From positions 1 through 22,067 of the IMG/VR virus record IMGVR_UViG_3300022845_000025: a stretch of 22,067 nucleotides of DNA; one strand, written 5' to 3'. Within the stretch, counting starts at the first letter, position 1. Each line of letters starts with the position of its first letter. The notes below the pieces were generated by a model that was not told the origin of the DNA, made no database searches, and worked only from the letters and a program-made list of their open reading frames with translations. Shown in pieces: positions 7,139 through 14,670 of this stretch. Made by a program: the position numbers and the translations under genes. The stretch comes from a virus.

Positions 7139-8275
7139 TTAACCCGCGACTCTGACAGCGAGGGCAGCGCGAACGAGTTTGACGCCATAAAGGATATCAA
7201 AGCTCCATCGGGTCCGCTTGTGCTCCCGAGATACTTCCAATCGAAGCGTAAGGCCCGACTTAGCATCTGAGATTGTACGGATGATGTTTCCAAGACCATT
7301 ACCCTCTGCCTCAAGCGAACGGGTCGCAAGGGCAAAAGCATCACGGTGGAACGCCATATTTACAACGTGAGAAGCCTTGAACGTGATAACCGCATCATTG
7401 TCAGGGGCAACGACCAATCCGGGAAGGAATTCCAATCCTGCCAAGGCGTTAGCAGCAGCCGTAGCAGCAGCCGTGACCACGTAGGTTTGGGAATCTCCGG
7501 CGATAGTAAAAATATCACCAACAACGACCGTTCCGGTCAACGTGGTTTTATCAATATTCATCGTGGTAGCGCCAACGGCAGGTGTACCGTTAACAAGAGG
7601 ACTCGCCAATAGCGTTCCTGCTGTATGCGTTGGTACCTGCTGATCAACGAACCAGTCGAAGCCGACTTTGCGACCAATGACACCTTCTTTGATGATTCCT
7701 GAATCAGCAGAGAAGCCAGAGTCAGCGAAATCAGAAAGGTCAATAGCGTTTGCTTCTGCATCCGGATCAAGAACCATTCGAAGGTCTCCCAACGGTGAGT
7801 TCTGATTCAACAGGGTCTTACGAGCCTGAGTCGCTACTGCGCGGGTGGATGCGAATGGGGTTGTTGCTGCCGTCCCTACATACCCGTAAATACCTTTGTA
7901 TTCAGCGAATATATCAGAGTTCACCTGATTTGCTAGGGATTTCACGGCTGCGGAGGCTTGCATTGGGATTGTCCCTTTCATAGCCTCTTTCTGCTCTTTA
8001 TCCGTGAGATAAAAAGCTGCTTCGTACCATTTGTTCAATTGGATCTGAACTTTGGTCGGAGCCACTCCTTCCGTAGCAGGTGGCGTTGCGCCCGCTGTTA
8101 CGGCTGCTGCTGCAATAGCAGATGGAATGTTTACGTCGATGGTGTCCCCGATTTCCGCAGCCTCAGAAGAGTAATTACGGTTTACTAGGAACGGCAAAAT
8201 TGTCTGACTACGCAATGCCAAAAGGCCCTGTGCGAGAATCTGAGGAACAACTTGCGTTAGATCGTTGGCTGCCAT
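7139..8275 (-). CDS. Major capsid protein, P22 coat (gp5)-like
   Basis: A 378-residue protein opening MAANDLTQVVPQILAQGLLA, followed by LVNRNY near residues 30-35, a pattern typical of P22-type coat proteins with the HK97 fold. GRKVGFDWFVDQQVPTHTAG (201-220) is the characteristic strand before the insertion domain, and the C-terminus SREHKRTRWSFDILYGVKLV plus AVRVAG is also family-like. Residues about 222-300 form a beta-rich insert (GDIFTIAG at 253-260, DNDAVITF at 292-299) at the place of the P22 insertion domain. A similar insert is in the tail gene at 4337-4978. At 378 residues it is shorter than P22 coat (430). A scaffold-like gene lies directly upstream. Confidence 0.93.
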   Translation of the reverse strand: MAANDLTQVVPQILAQGLLALRSQTILPFLVNRNYSSEAAEIGDTIDVNIPSAIAAAAVTAGATPPATEGVAPTKVQIQLNKWYEAAFYLTDKEQKEAMKGTIPMQASAAVKSLANQVNSDIFAEYKGIYGYVGTAATTPFASTRAVATQARKTLLNQNSPLGDLRMVLDPDAEANAIDLSDFADSGFSADSGIIKEGVIGRKVGFDWFVDQQVPTHTAGTLLASPLVNGTPAVGATTMNIDKTTLTGTVVVGDIFTIAGDSQTYVVTAAATAAANALAGLEFLPGLVVAPDNDAVITFKASHVVNMAFHRDAFALATRSLEAEGNGLGNIIRTISDAKSGLTLRLEVSREHKRTRWSFDILYGVKLVRAALAVRVAG

Positions 8276-8310
8276 TTGATTCGGTTGGTTTTACCGGATC
8301 TCAGGCCCAC

Positions 8311-9075
8311 TTAGACAACTGTGATCTCCCCTGATGCGATCTTCTCAACATCTACGTCACCCTGCGCCATTGATTGACTAGAAACTGTTTTTTGTCCCGA
8401 TCTGCCAGTAGCACCAAACTTGGTACCCTCCGGTTTACGATCCTCAAAGTAGTCTCCTGATTCATCAGACTTGCGGAGCTTCACGAATAGCTTATCAGGA
8501 CCCGCATAGTTCGCGCCGTCATAGACGGGGTTTCCTAGCTCATCCTTAAAGTAAAAATCGTCCCGCTCCTCATCGAAGGTGAACATCGTAGCAACCGATT
8601 GGATAAACTCAGGGTGTTGCCCTTTAAATATCGTCCTCAGTCTCGACTCCTTGACTCCGGCCTCCGGTGCTGCTTTGTGAATTCGATTCATCAGCCTATC
8701 ACTTCGTCCGGAGACTACCTGATCAGTTAACGTATCGACTTTTGCTTGGAGGGGAGTAACAAGTTCGCCTATGACCTGTTGCTTGATTCTGTTGAGTAAC
8801 TCGGGATCGTCTTTTGAGACAGGTAAATTCTTGTCATCAAGCGATATCCCCCGGGCAGTCGCAATCGAGCGGAAATGCTCATCGTCAGATCCAAGTGCAG
8901 CGATTTTTCCTTTGTACTCGGTTTCTGTGGCTTTCTTCTGCGAGTTTTTAGCGTTTTCAATCGCTGTGTTAAAACTTGCTTGAGGAGTTACCACCAAACC
9001 CTGCTCAAAGGTCACGTTTGCATCTTCGTGATCTACTTCGTGAGTCTGATCTCCAATCTTGATTGTGATTTTCAT
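8311..9075 (-). CDS. Capsid scaffold-like protein
   Basis: A 254-residue, charged, mainly helical protein immediately upstream of the coat gene, the standard place of a scaffold that guides procapsid assembly and is not kept in the mature head. It has a short beta-rich start (MKITIKIGDQTHEVD), a helical central part rich in Lys, Glu and Gln (35-135), and a long polar C-terminal tail (GRSGQKTVSSQSMAQGD at about 225-241). A globular segment with FTFDEERDDFYFKDELGNPVYDG lies at about 165-190. A minor capsid protein is an alternative. The start at 9075 lies about 65 bases downstream of the repeated leader motif. Confidence 0.7.
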   Translation of the reverse strand: MKITIKIGDQTHEVDHEDANVTFEQGLVVTPQASFNTAIENAKNSQKKATETEYKGKIAALGSDDEHFRSIATARGISLDDKNLPVSKDDPELLNRIKQQVIGELVTPLQAKVDTLTDQVVSGRSDRLMNRIHKAAPEAGVKESRLRTIFKGQHPEFIQSVATMFTFDEERDDFYFKDELGNPVYDGANYAGPDKLFVKLRKSDESGDYFEDRKPEGTKFGATGRSGQKTVSSQSMAQGDVDVEKIASGEITVV

Positions 9076-9139
9076 ACCTGAGGTTGTTGTCTAGGGGCTT
9101 TCAGTAACGCCCACACCGTTCGTTTTTTGGGTAGTATAC

Positions 9140-9169
9140 CCTCGTTTTTTTGCCTTTGAACGTAAAAGG
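9140..9169 (-). repeat. Leader repeat, copy 2 (upstream of scaffold gene)
   Basis: Minus-strand reading is CCTTTT, two bases, GTTCAA, four bases, then AAAAAAACGAGG, matching the copy at 7037-7064. It lies about 65 bases before the scaffold start and adjoins a small 5-bp hairpin (GGGTA TAC TACCC, 9129-9141). A weaker third match (CCTTTT, GTTTAC, AAAAAAC) is at 18031-18060 upstream of the QueE gene. Confidence 0.45.
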
Positions 9170-9204
9170 CTCTCCAAGAGGTCAGGAGCGGGTTGAATCT
9201 CCGC

Positions 9205-9232
9205 GCCGGGGCAATGTTTCCACTACCCCGGC
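9205..9232 (-). ncRNA. GAAA-tetraloop hairpin in the scaffold-gene leader
   Basis: On minus-strand RNA the arms GCCGGGGUAGUG and CAUUGCCCCGGC pair over 12 bp, with a U-G and a G-U wobble, closed by a GAAA tetraloop of the stable GNRA type. On the plus strand both wobbles would become C-A mismatches and the loop would be UUUC, so the structure is meant for leftward RNA. No U-tract follows, so it is not an ordinary terminator. It sits in the roughly 230-base leader between the upstream terminator and the scaffold gene. Candidates: mRNA stabiliser, processing site, or protein-binding element. Confidence 0.6.
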
Positions 9233-9307
9233 TTAGAGAAAATCGCCAATGAGCGACCACCGGATTGAACGTATGGACAAAATCAGTCTTTATCAAGTGG
9301 GTCTATT

Positions 9308-9344
9308 AAAAAAAGGGGAACCGCGAATAAACGAGGCTCCCCTT
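9308..9344 (-). terminator. Rho-independent terminator of the packaging/portal operon
   Basis: Minus-strand arms AAGGGGAGCC and GGTTCCCCTT form a 10-bp stem with one G-U wobble, 12-base loop, followed by a T-run ending in TTAATAG. The wobble is valid only in leftward RNA (it would be A-C on the plus strand), which fixes the direction. It lies 30 bases after the secreted-protein gene and separates the terminase-portal genes from the coat-tail genes. Confidence 0.85.
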
Positions 9345-9373
9345 GAATCTGTATTTCCTTTTGGCTCTGTAAG

Positions 9374-9748
9374 TTAACAGAGCATAGGCAGTCGTACCGC
9401 TTCAGCTGTGTTAAAACTGTCCTTATGCTGCGTTAAGAGGTCAGGATCTTGATGTTTTTCACCTCCACTTCGAGGTTCCAAATATCTTTGTTCGTAGTGG
9501 TTGACGGGGGTTCGGAATGCCGGGCCTTCGAATGGAGTATCGGCGCAGATTTCAAGATTCATCAGTAATCCGGAGTCCTGTAATTGAACAGCCGTTGCCG
9601 GAGCAAGGAATTCAATAGCAGGGGCCGGGGTCATATCTCCGACCGTGAAAGCGATTTGCCCTCGGTCGGTTGCTTCTGATACTTGAATATCTAGCACCCC
9701 CATCAAAAGAACGGAAAACATCAGAACGGTAAAAACACGTTTTAACAT
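9374..9748 (-). CDS. Small exported protein with signal peptide, unknown function
   Basis: A 124-residue protein. The frame opens at a TTG (9760) but the ATG at 9748 gives a textbook signal peptide: MLKR, a hydrophobic core VFTVLMFSVLLMGVL, then an Ala-ending cleavage region (DIQVSEA) near residue 26. The mature part is about 98 residues, polar, without further membrane segments; two Cys residues remain (CADTPF and the final residue). It is the last gene before the terminator at 9308-9344. Exported phage proteins can serve superinfection exclusion, lysis control or envelope changes, but nothing visible chooses between these. It interrupts the usual portal-to-scaffold order, as accessory 'moron' genes do. 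Confidence 0.6.
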   Translation of the reverse strand: MLKRVFTVLMFSVLLMGVLDIQVSEATDRGQIAFTVGDMTPAPAIEFLAPATAVQLQDSGLLMNLEICADTPFEGPAFRTPVNHYEQRYLEPRSGGEKHQDPDLLTQHKDSFNTAEAVRLPMLC

Positions 9749-9824
9749 TTGAGCGTACAATTTTGGTTCATAGCTATTCGGCGACTTGCCTAGGTGTTAA
9801 GAGTAGGAAATCCAGAGGAAAGAA

Positions 9825-9995
9825 TCAACCATTAAAATCGACAAAGGCATCGTGGGCTATCTGCGTTGCCTGTTCTACTTGGATCCGAATATTGTCCGTC
9901 TTGATCTTGGAGACTGGTTTTGCGTTAGGCCGATTATTGACCGCCTCCATCGCCAATCTCACCTCCTCGGCAGGTGGTACCCGGGGGACTATCAA
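9825..9995 (-). pseudogene. Second copy of the MuF-like protein C-terminus (56 codons)
   Basis: In this frame a TTG at 9995, overlapping the metallopeptidase stop as TTGA, is followed by VPRVPPAEEVRLAMEAV and ends in AHDAFVDFNG with a TGA stop at 9825-9827. It matches the last 54 or so residues of the MuF-like protein ending at 10383, with only about five substitutions, while the DNA differs at about 34 of 160 positions. Most changes are therefore silent. An upstream in-frame TAA shortly before rules out a longer gene. It may be a relic of a former gene end or a small translated peptide re-initiated after the metallopeptidase stop. Silent-change dominance shows both copies were constrained as protein for much of their history. 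Confidence 0.75.
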
Positions 9996-10544
9996 GTTCC
10001 GGCCAATGCTTCCCGCGTGATAGAGGGGAGTTTACGGTATTCCTTGAATTGCAGGATTTCATCCAACAGGAATTCTGCTATCCGGCAGAGCATTTCCTGA
10101 TCCTTTGACCGAACCGATACACCGATGTGATCACAAATCTGCCACGCCATATGAATACATTCGTGCGCTATCGTCGGGATCGGTGTCTTTTTGGGGAGTA
10201 ACATAACCATCCACCCCCTCCCGTCCGGATCTGTGAGGTACAGAGCACACCCTTTCGTCATTGTGAAATTTAGGACTATGCCTTTTTCCTTGAGCCATTC
10301 TTGCAGTTCATATCGTCCGTGCCAAATATGAACATAACTTGTGACAAGGGGAACTGAAATTCGTATATCGGGAATGTATTCACTATCCATTAAAATCCAC
10401 ATAGGCATCGTGGGCAATCTGCGTTGCTTGCTCGACTTGAATCCGGATATTGTCGGTCTTGATCTTCGAAACAGGTTTTGCGCCGGGTCGCGTATTCACG
10501 GCCTCCATAGCTTTTCTCACTTCCTCTGCACCGGGAACGCGGGG
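9831..10544. repeat. Direct duplication of the MuF 3' coding region flanking the metallopeptidase gene
   Basis: Bases from about 9831 to 9990 align with about 10385 to 10544, starting with the shared ATTAAAATC and staying in register without gaps over 160 positions, with 34 differences (79 percent identity). The metallopeptidase gene occupies the space between the two copies. No transposase or inverted terminal repeats accompany it. Confidence 0.85.
9992..10390 (-). CDS. Zinc metallopeptidase-like protein (HExxH)
   Basis: A 132-residue protein with HECIH at residues 76-80, an exact HExxH zinc-peptidase motif preceded by the hydrophobic PTIA and followed by a helix. A later acidic residue in KDQEMLCRIAEFLLDEI (97-111) could be the third metal ligand, as in small phage proteins with HExxH then a helix bearing Glu. 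The ATG at 10390 is chosen because it overlaps the MuF stop (TAG at 10383-10385) by eight bases; a longer in-frame start at 10417 would run deeper into MuF. Its gene is flanked by two copies of the MuF 3' end, which suggests acquisition. Possible targets are head proteins or host factors; activity is unproven. Confidence 0.68.
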   Translation of the reverse strand: MDSEYIPDIRISVPLVTSYVHIWHGRYELQEWLKEKGIVLNFTMTKGCALYLTDPDGRGWMVMLLPKKTPIPTIAHECIHMAWQICDHIGVSVRSKDQEMLCRIAEFLLDEILQFKEYRKLPSITREALAGT

Positions 10545-11492
10545 TATGACCGGGGTTCGTTTCGGGTCCCCCCAGTTCTCAGGCGGTCGCATTATTCGGG
10601 TGACGTAGTCCTGACAGTGCGGGTGGGGCAGCGAGGGAACCGTAGCCGGGTAGTATATACCGGGGCCGAATCCGTGAAGATTCAATTCCTTTAGTCCGTC
10701 ACAAACATCAGGAGCGTGGCCCATTGTAGCGTGTTGTGCCGATACGTGCCATTGCAACAGGTCTACCATTGGGGATTCGTGAGAAGCGAGAGCATCGGCT
10801 TCGTGGTACATCGAGTTCATTTCGTGGATAAGGGTCCGCTTTGCGTTCGTGTACATACCCCGGCCCGGCGTAGCGATATCGTCTTTCGCCCGGCCCGCCC
10901 GAGTAATTCCCCGGCGTACTGCCTCGCCACGCGCCCCGAGGTTTCGTAGCGCCTTCTCAACGTGTGGATGCTGAGACACCTGCCTTAGAAGTTGATCGGA
11001 CGCTTCCCTTGATGGCCTTCCAATATTCTTACGGATATAGTGATTGATCTCTTTTGCTCCGAGATCAGTCCACCCCTCGATAAGTCCACCCTCATTGCCC
11101 GAGAAACTGCCCCGGCGTGACTGTGCATACTTCGTCACGTTCGATTTGACGCCCGCTAATCCCGCAAGGGCAATACTCACCCCCGCTTCCGCGATAGCCT
11201 CCGTTGCGCCCCTAACGTGTGCGTCCACAGCCGTACTTACTGCCATAGAGGAACCTCTTCTCACTATGACCTGCGTGAGCCTCGAGTATTCAGCTATGAT
11301 CGCAATAATTCGGAGCGACAGAACCTCGGCTTGCTTTTTCGTGAGCTTCTCCACGTCCGGGAACGCGGTCTCAATCTCAACGAGCATATCGACATACGCC
11401 TTCGTGATGGCTCCAACGGCCCCGAGGATTCGGAGGTGAAGGTGTAACCGGGCCTCTTCTACAAGTTTCTCGTATCTCTCTTTCCAAGCCAT
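10383..11492 (-). CDS. MuF / SPP1 gp7-like head morphogenesis protein
   Basis: A 369-residue protein directly after the portal gene. Minor head proteins of the Mu gpF / SPP1 gp7 group follow the portal, are packaged in the capsid, and carry a late motif. Here residues about 245-298 read WHVSAQHATMGHAPDVCDGL, then a Gly-Pro-x-x-Tyr-x-P turn, then SLPHPHCQDYVTRI, the expected His/Cys arrangement. The N-terminal half is alpha-helical and Ala-rich (AVGAITKAYVDMLVEIE, AEAGVSIALAGLAGVK). The final 55 residues are duplicated downstream at 9825-9995. There is a one-base gap to the portal stop, so the two genes are likely co-translated. Confidence 0.85.
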   Translation of the reverse strand: MAWKERYEKLVEEARLHLHLRILGAVGAITKAYVDMLVEIETAFPDVEKLTKKQAEVLSLRIIAIIAEYSRLTQVIVRRGSSMAVSTAVDAHVRGATEAIAEAGVSIALAGLAGVKSNVTKYAQSRRGSFSGNEGGLIEGWTDLGAKEINHYIRKNIGRPSREASDQLLRQVSQHPHVEKALRNLGARGEAVRRGITRAGRAKDDIATPGRGMYTNAKRTLIHEMNSMYHEADALASHESPMVDLLQWHVSAQHATMGHAPDVCDGLKELNLHGFGPGIYYPATVPSLPHPHCQDYVTRIMRPPENWGDPKRTPVIPRVPGAEEVRKAMEAVNTRPGAKPVSKIKTDNIRIQVEQATQIAHDAYVDFNG

Positions 11493-11493
11493 A

Positions 11494-13125
11494 TTAAACG
11501 ACTACCCCAAACTCTTCTGCTTGTGCTTTAAACTGTGCTTCTCGCTCAAGTCCGGTCTTGGCGAGTTCGATTAGTGCTTTTTCCCCTTCCTCATCGAGTG
11601 GATATCCGTTCTCTCTGAGTGACGTGATTGCGAGCTGTGCTATTGTCTCGGGATCAATAGGTAGATAGCCCCCGGGAACGTGACGGCGAACTAATCGGTC
11701 AATACGATCCTCGATATCAACTCCTGAGAAGTCAGTAGACCGTGTTACTCGAGTACCGCCCCATAAATCCGGTTGATCCGGGAAGTAGACCTGTTCAATA
11801 GCGTAAAATGCTTGGTTCTCGAACTCATCGGCAAACCGGGTGATCAGGGTTAGGATCGCCTCGACCCCTGAACGCTCTTCTCGGGCAATCTCGGTTGCTG
11901 TCTGCTCTTTGGCCTTGTCTCCCATATCAAGGAAAAAAGTCGTGTAGAAATCAGACCGGAATTCCTTGATAACTTCGTGCTTGACTTGAGCGGGTTCCAT
12001 CGGTGGTGCTGCAAACTTACTGCCCGCCCCGGGAACGAGGTTTGAACCTGCTTTTAGCTGCTTCTTGATCTCGCTCCATAGCTGCTCATCGAACGCCCCG
12101 TCCTCACGGTTGATAACGTCTGCAAAGAGCTTGGGGAAACAGGCAATCCAAAGCAGGAATTCGAGCGTATTCTCTTGATTAAACAGCGAGTTTGCTCTCC
12201 GGGCCTGAATGTAGCCGAGATTCGCGGGAAGTGATAAATCGACAGTAAAAACGGGTGGTACCGGGATTCCCGATTCTGTTTTCCACGTAAACCCGGCCTG
12301 AGAGTATGGCGTGAACGGAGTCACTACTTCCGGGATATCCTTCTTTTCGTTTATTCGCCATACCTGATAGCCGTTTACCTCGTAAATCCTGTAATGCAAC
12401 TCAGGGTTAGGCTCTTCCATAAAGGAATCAGAAAGGTCTACCATTTCCATCAGCATCACGCCGATCAGAGAACCACTTTCTTTTGAGTAGATTTTACGGG
12501 GGATATATTGCGGATCAATTAGCTTTATGGTGGCCTCTCTGATCGTCTGTTTCTTGCCATCCTCAGAGGTCACAGTCTCAGGCCCCTCAACGAGAAACGA
12601 TAGCGTTGAGTAGCCAATAGCTTTAAGGGTGGCACGTTGGAATAGCGTCCTCCAATTCATTCCCTTACCATCAGCATCTTCCCATAGTTTATGCAGGATT
12701 GAATCAGGGGCGCTCGGGTCTCCAAGACCCTCCCCATCATCTTCTTTTGAGTAGGTACGGGCTTCGTCTTTCTGATTCGCCCACGTCATTCCCGCCAATG
12801 AAGTTATCGCCCGGGCGAGGTGAGGAGAAAACTGTGCTAATCTTACCCGTTCGGCATATGCGTCTGTTGATTCCCCTTGAGACCGGGCTATCAGGTACTT
12901 TTCGATTTTATCATCGTCAAGAACGAGGCCCTCAATATGATCGTATACGTATTCGTACTTGTGCGCGTTTTTCTTGTGCTCCGGGGAGCGATACTTGAGC
13001 CAGTTCTTATCACCGGACCCTTTCGACATAAGACCAAGAAGAGACCCAACGGCTGCCTCATCCCGAGCATTTCCCCGGGACGTTCCTAGATTGGGGTTCG
13101 ACGTTGATTGAGGGTTTTTTGGCAT
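11494..13125 (-). CDS. Portal protein, DUF4055-like
   Basis: A 543-residue protein between the large terminase and the MuF-like gene. Portals form the dodecameric vertex ring through which DNA enters. Visible portal-like features: an early YEYVYDHIEGLVLDDDKIEK, then SPHLARAITSLAGMTWANQ (the common F/S-N-hydrophobic-R-hydrophobic-L-G-hydrophobic pattern), NWRTLFQRATLKAIGYSTLS, and a long helix ANLGYIQARRANSLFNQENT. The C-terminal third has FFLDMGDKAKEQTATEIARE, with the EQTATEI motif commonly seen in portals, and a later LDEEGEKALIELAKTGLE helix. The DUF4055 label is by general resemblance. The start ATG at 13125 lies 12 bases after the terminase stop. Confidence 0.88.
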   Translation of the reverse strand: MPKNPQSTSNPNLGTSRGNARDEAAVGSLLGLMSKGSGDKNWLKYRSPEHKKNAHKYEYVYDHIEGLVLDDDKIEKYLIARSQGESTDAYAERVRLAQFSPHLARAITSLAGMTWANQKDEARTYSKEDDGEGLGDPSAPDSILHKLWEDADGKGMNWRTLFQRATLKAIGYSTLSFLVEGPETVTSEDGKKQTIREATIKLIDPQYIPRKIYSKESGSLIGVMLMEMVDLSDSFMEEPNPELHYRIYEVNGYQVWRINEKKDIPEVVTPFTPYSQAGFTWKTESGIPVPPVFTVDLSLPANLGYIQARRANSLFNQENTLEFLLWIACFPKLFADVINREDGAFDEQLWSEIKKQLKAGSNLVPGAGSKFAAPPMEPAQVKHEVIKEFRSDFYTTFFLDMGDKAKEQTATEIAREERSGVEAILTLITRFADEFENQAFYAIEQVYFPDQPDLWGGTRVTRSTDFSGVDIEDRIDRLVRRHVPGGYLPIDPETIAQLAITSLRENGYPLDEEGEKALIELAKTGLEREAQFKAQAEEFGVVV

Positions 13126-13137
13126 CGGTGTGACCTG

Positions 13138-14670
13138 CTAGTATGTGACGGTTTCGCCGTCTGATTCAAAAGTGGTTCGTCGTAAGTGTTTCCAAGACCA
13201 ATACGCAGCATCCATAAGATCGTACGGCTTGAGCACTAGGAATCGGCGGGCAGCCCGTTCCAGTAGTTCGTGAGTACCTCGAACGTGGAATATACGACCG
13301 TGTTCATAGTCAACAAGCATCTTTCCGGATCTGTGGCCTTTCGAGCCGTCTCCACCGCCTTTCGCGTACTTGTAAGCGGGTCTCCGTGAGCCTTTAGGTA
13401 TTAGGTCGTTCTTGACTAGGTGATCCCACGCACGTTTGTAGACCGACTTCCAAGCAAGACCGCCCTGATCCGTCTCCACCCCGAAAGATTGGGCCCCAAT
13501 TTCAACGGCCTTTATTAAGCCTCGCCTGAATGCCTCTTCCGGGCTTGCTATCTGTTCCCACGACCAAAGGCGGTAAATATCTCCCTTTTCGTCGATTCCG
13601 TCAGCTTGGATTCCCATTGAATCCGACTTCTTTGTTTCGGAAATAGATGGATCGATCCAAACGGTAGTCCTGACGAGCGATTTCATAAGAGCCTCGGACC
13701 AGTCCACTAACTGGAACTCAACGTGCCCATACATACCGCCCGTAATATTGTGGATATCGTGCTGCGCTTCCCGAAGGAACGTGGTATAACCCCACGTATC
13801 AATAGCGTTTTGGCAATGGGTAATTCCCTGCCCCTTCCAAGTCGGGGTTCCTCGAGTCACGAAGTACCGGAGTTTACCGTTCTCATCGAGCTCTTGAGCG
13901 AACTCAGCATCAAGCAGGGCCGGGACCGGGCCGATCTCCTTCCTGTACCCCATCATATCCGACTTGCGGGTGATGATCTGATCCATAACCGAATCGGCGT
14001 GGATCGGGTTCTGAATAAACATAACGTGGGCTTGCTCCGATCCCATCGGCAGAATATCGGAGGTCAACATATCGAGCTTGCGAAGTACCGTTGCTGCCGA
14101 CTGAGTCCGTGTGTCCACATCATCAATAATAATCAAGTCGGGTCTTAAATCATCATCTTTAAAACCACGTTTCCCGCCATCTAGACCAAATGCAACGAAG
14201 TAGGCCCCGCCGTCAGTAGCTACTCGAGACTGCGACCAAGAGCCTTTAGTGTGTTCATAGAGTCGGGGCTTCGCGTGGAGGGGAAAGAACTCTTTTACGT
14301 TGTCAGACTCGAGCTTGCGCTTTATTGAACTTAGATGGTCGTTTGCCTGAGAGGTGGTGCCACAAACGTAAGCGACAACCTTCTTCTTACCTGTTACCGT
14401 CAGAGCGACAGCAGCAGCCTCGGCAGTCGTTGACTTACCTCCCCCTCGAGCCAATGCAAAAAGGATGTTCTGCATTGGGTCCTGTTCCGGGGTACCAATC
14501 TTCCACGCCCACTCCCAAAACTCGGCGTGGTGGTCAGCGAAGCCGTGATAGACCGTCTTAGGAAACATTTCATTTAGCCAAGCCTCCCAATCATCAGGGA
14601 GCGACTCTTCTCGGGTCTCTTGTTTAAGCCCGTCCGCTAATGTTTCCCAAAACCGTTTTCTCAATGGCAT
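13138..14670 (-). CDS. Terminase large subunit (ATPase-nuclease packaging motor)
   Basis: A 510-residue protein from the ATG at 14670 (an upstream TTG at 14706 lengthens it by 12 residues but overlaps the preceding gene further). ATPase: Walker A ARGGGKST at 74-81 and Walker B LIIIDDVD at 179-186, with the coupling region VMFIQNP at about 216-222. Nuclease: WIDPSISETKKSD (D340 first metal ligand) and a later DQGGLAWKSVY region. It pumps DNA into the procapsid through the portal, driven by ATP, and cuts the concatemer. It overlaps the end of the HGG small-terminase gene by 47 bases. Confidence 0.95.
   Translation of the reverse strand: MPLRKRFWETLADGLKQETREESLPDDWEAWLNEMFPKTVYHGFADHHAEFWEWAWKIGTPEQDPMQNILFALARGGGKSTTAEAAAVALTVTGKKKVVAYVCGTTSQANDHLSSIKRKLESDNVKEFFPLHAKPRLYEHTKGSWSQSRVATDGGAYFVAFGLDGGKRGFKDDDLRPDLIIIDDVDTRTQSAATVLRKLDMLTSDILPMGSEQAHVMFIQNPIHADSVMDQIITRKSDMMGYRKEIGPVPALLDAEFAQELDENGKLRYFVTRGTPTWKGQGITHCQNAIDTWGYTTFLREAQHDIHNITGGMYGHVEFQLVDWSEALMKSLVRTTVWIDPSISETKKSDSMGIQADGIDEKGDIYRLWSWEQIASPEEAFRRGLIKAVEIGAQSFGVETDQGGLAWKSVYKRAWDHLVKNDLIPKGSRRPAYKYAKGGGDGSKGHRSGKMLVDYEHGRIFHVRGTHELLERAARRFLVLKPYDLMDAAYWSWKHLRRTTFESDGETVTY

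Larger units (their letters stand above)
9076..9307 (-). promoter_or_regulatory. Non-coding leader region of the scaffold-coat operon
   Basis: This stretch lies between a strong leftward terminator and the scaffold start. It holds the GAAA hairpin, the second leader repeat and a small GGGTA/TACCC hairpin. A promoter for the coat-tail operon is expected here because transcription from upstream should stop at 9308-9344, but no convincing -35/-10 pair was found. A 74-codon TTG-started frame crosses it and is judged non-coding. Confidence 0.5.

Noticed and set aside
9072-9296. A 74-codon minus-strand frame overlapping the scaffold start by ATGA
   Set aside because: It starts at TTG, crosses the GAAA hairpin and the leader repeat, and its composition (many Arg, Trp, Pro without pattern) looks non-coding.
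9831-10560. Attachment sites or a transposon target duplication from the direct repeats
   Set aside because: The copies are 160 bases long and only 79 percent identical with mostly silent changes, and no integrase or transposase is present.
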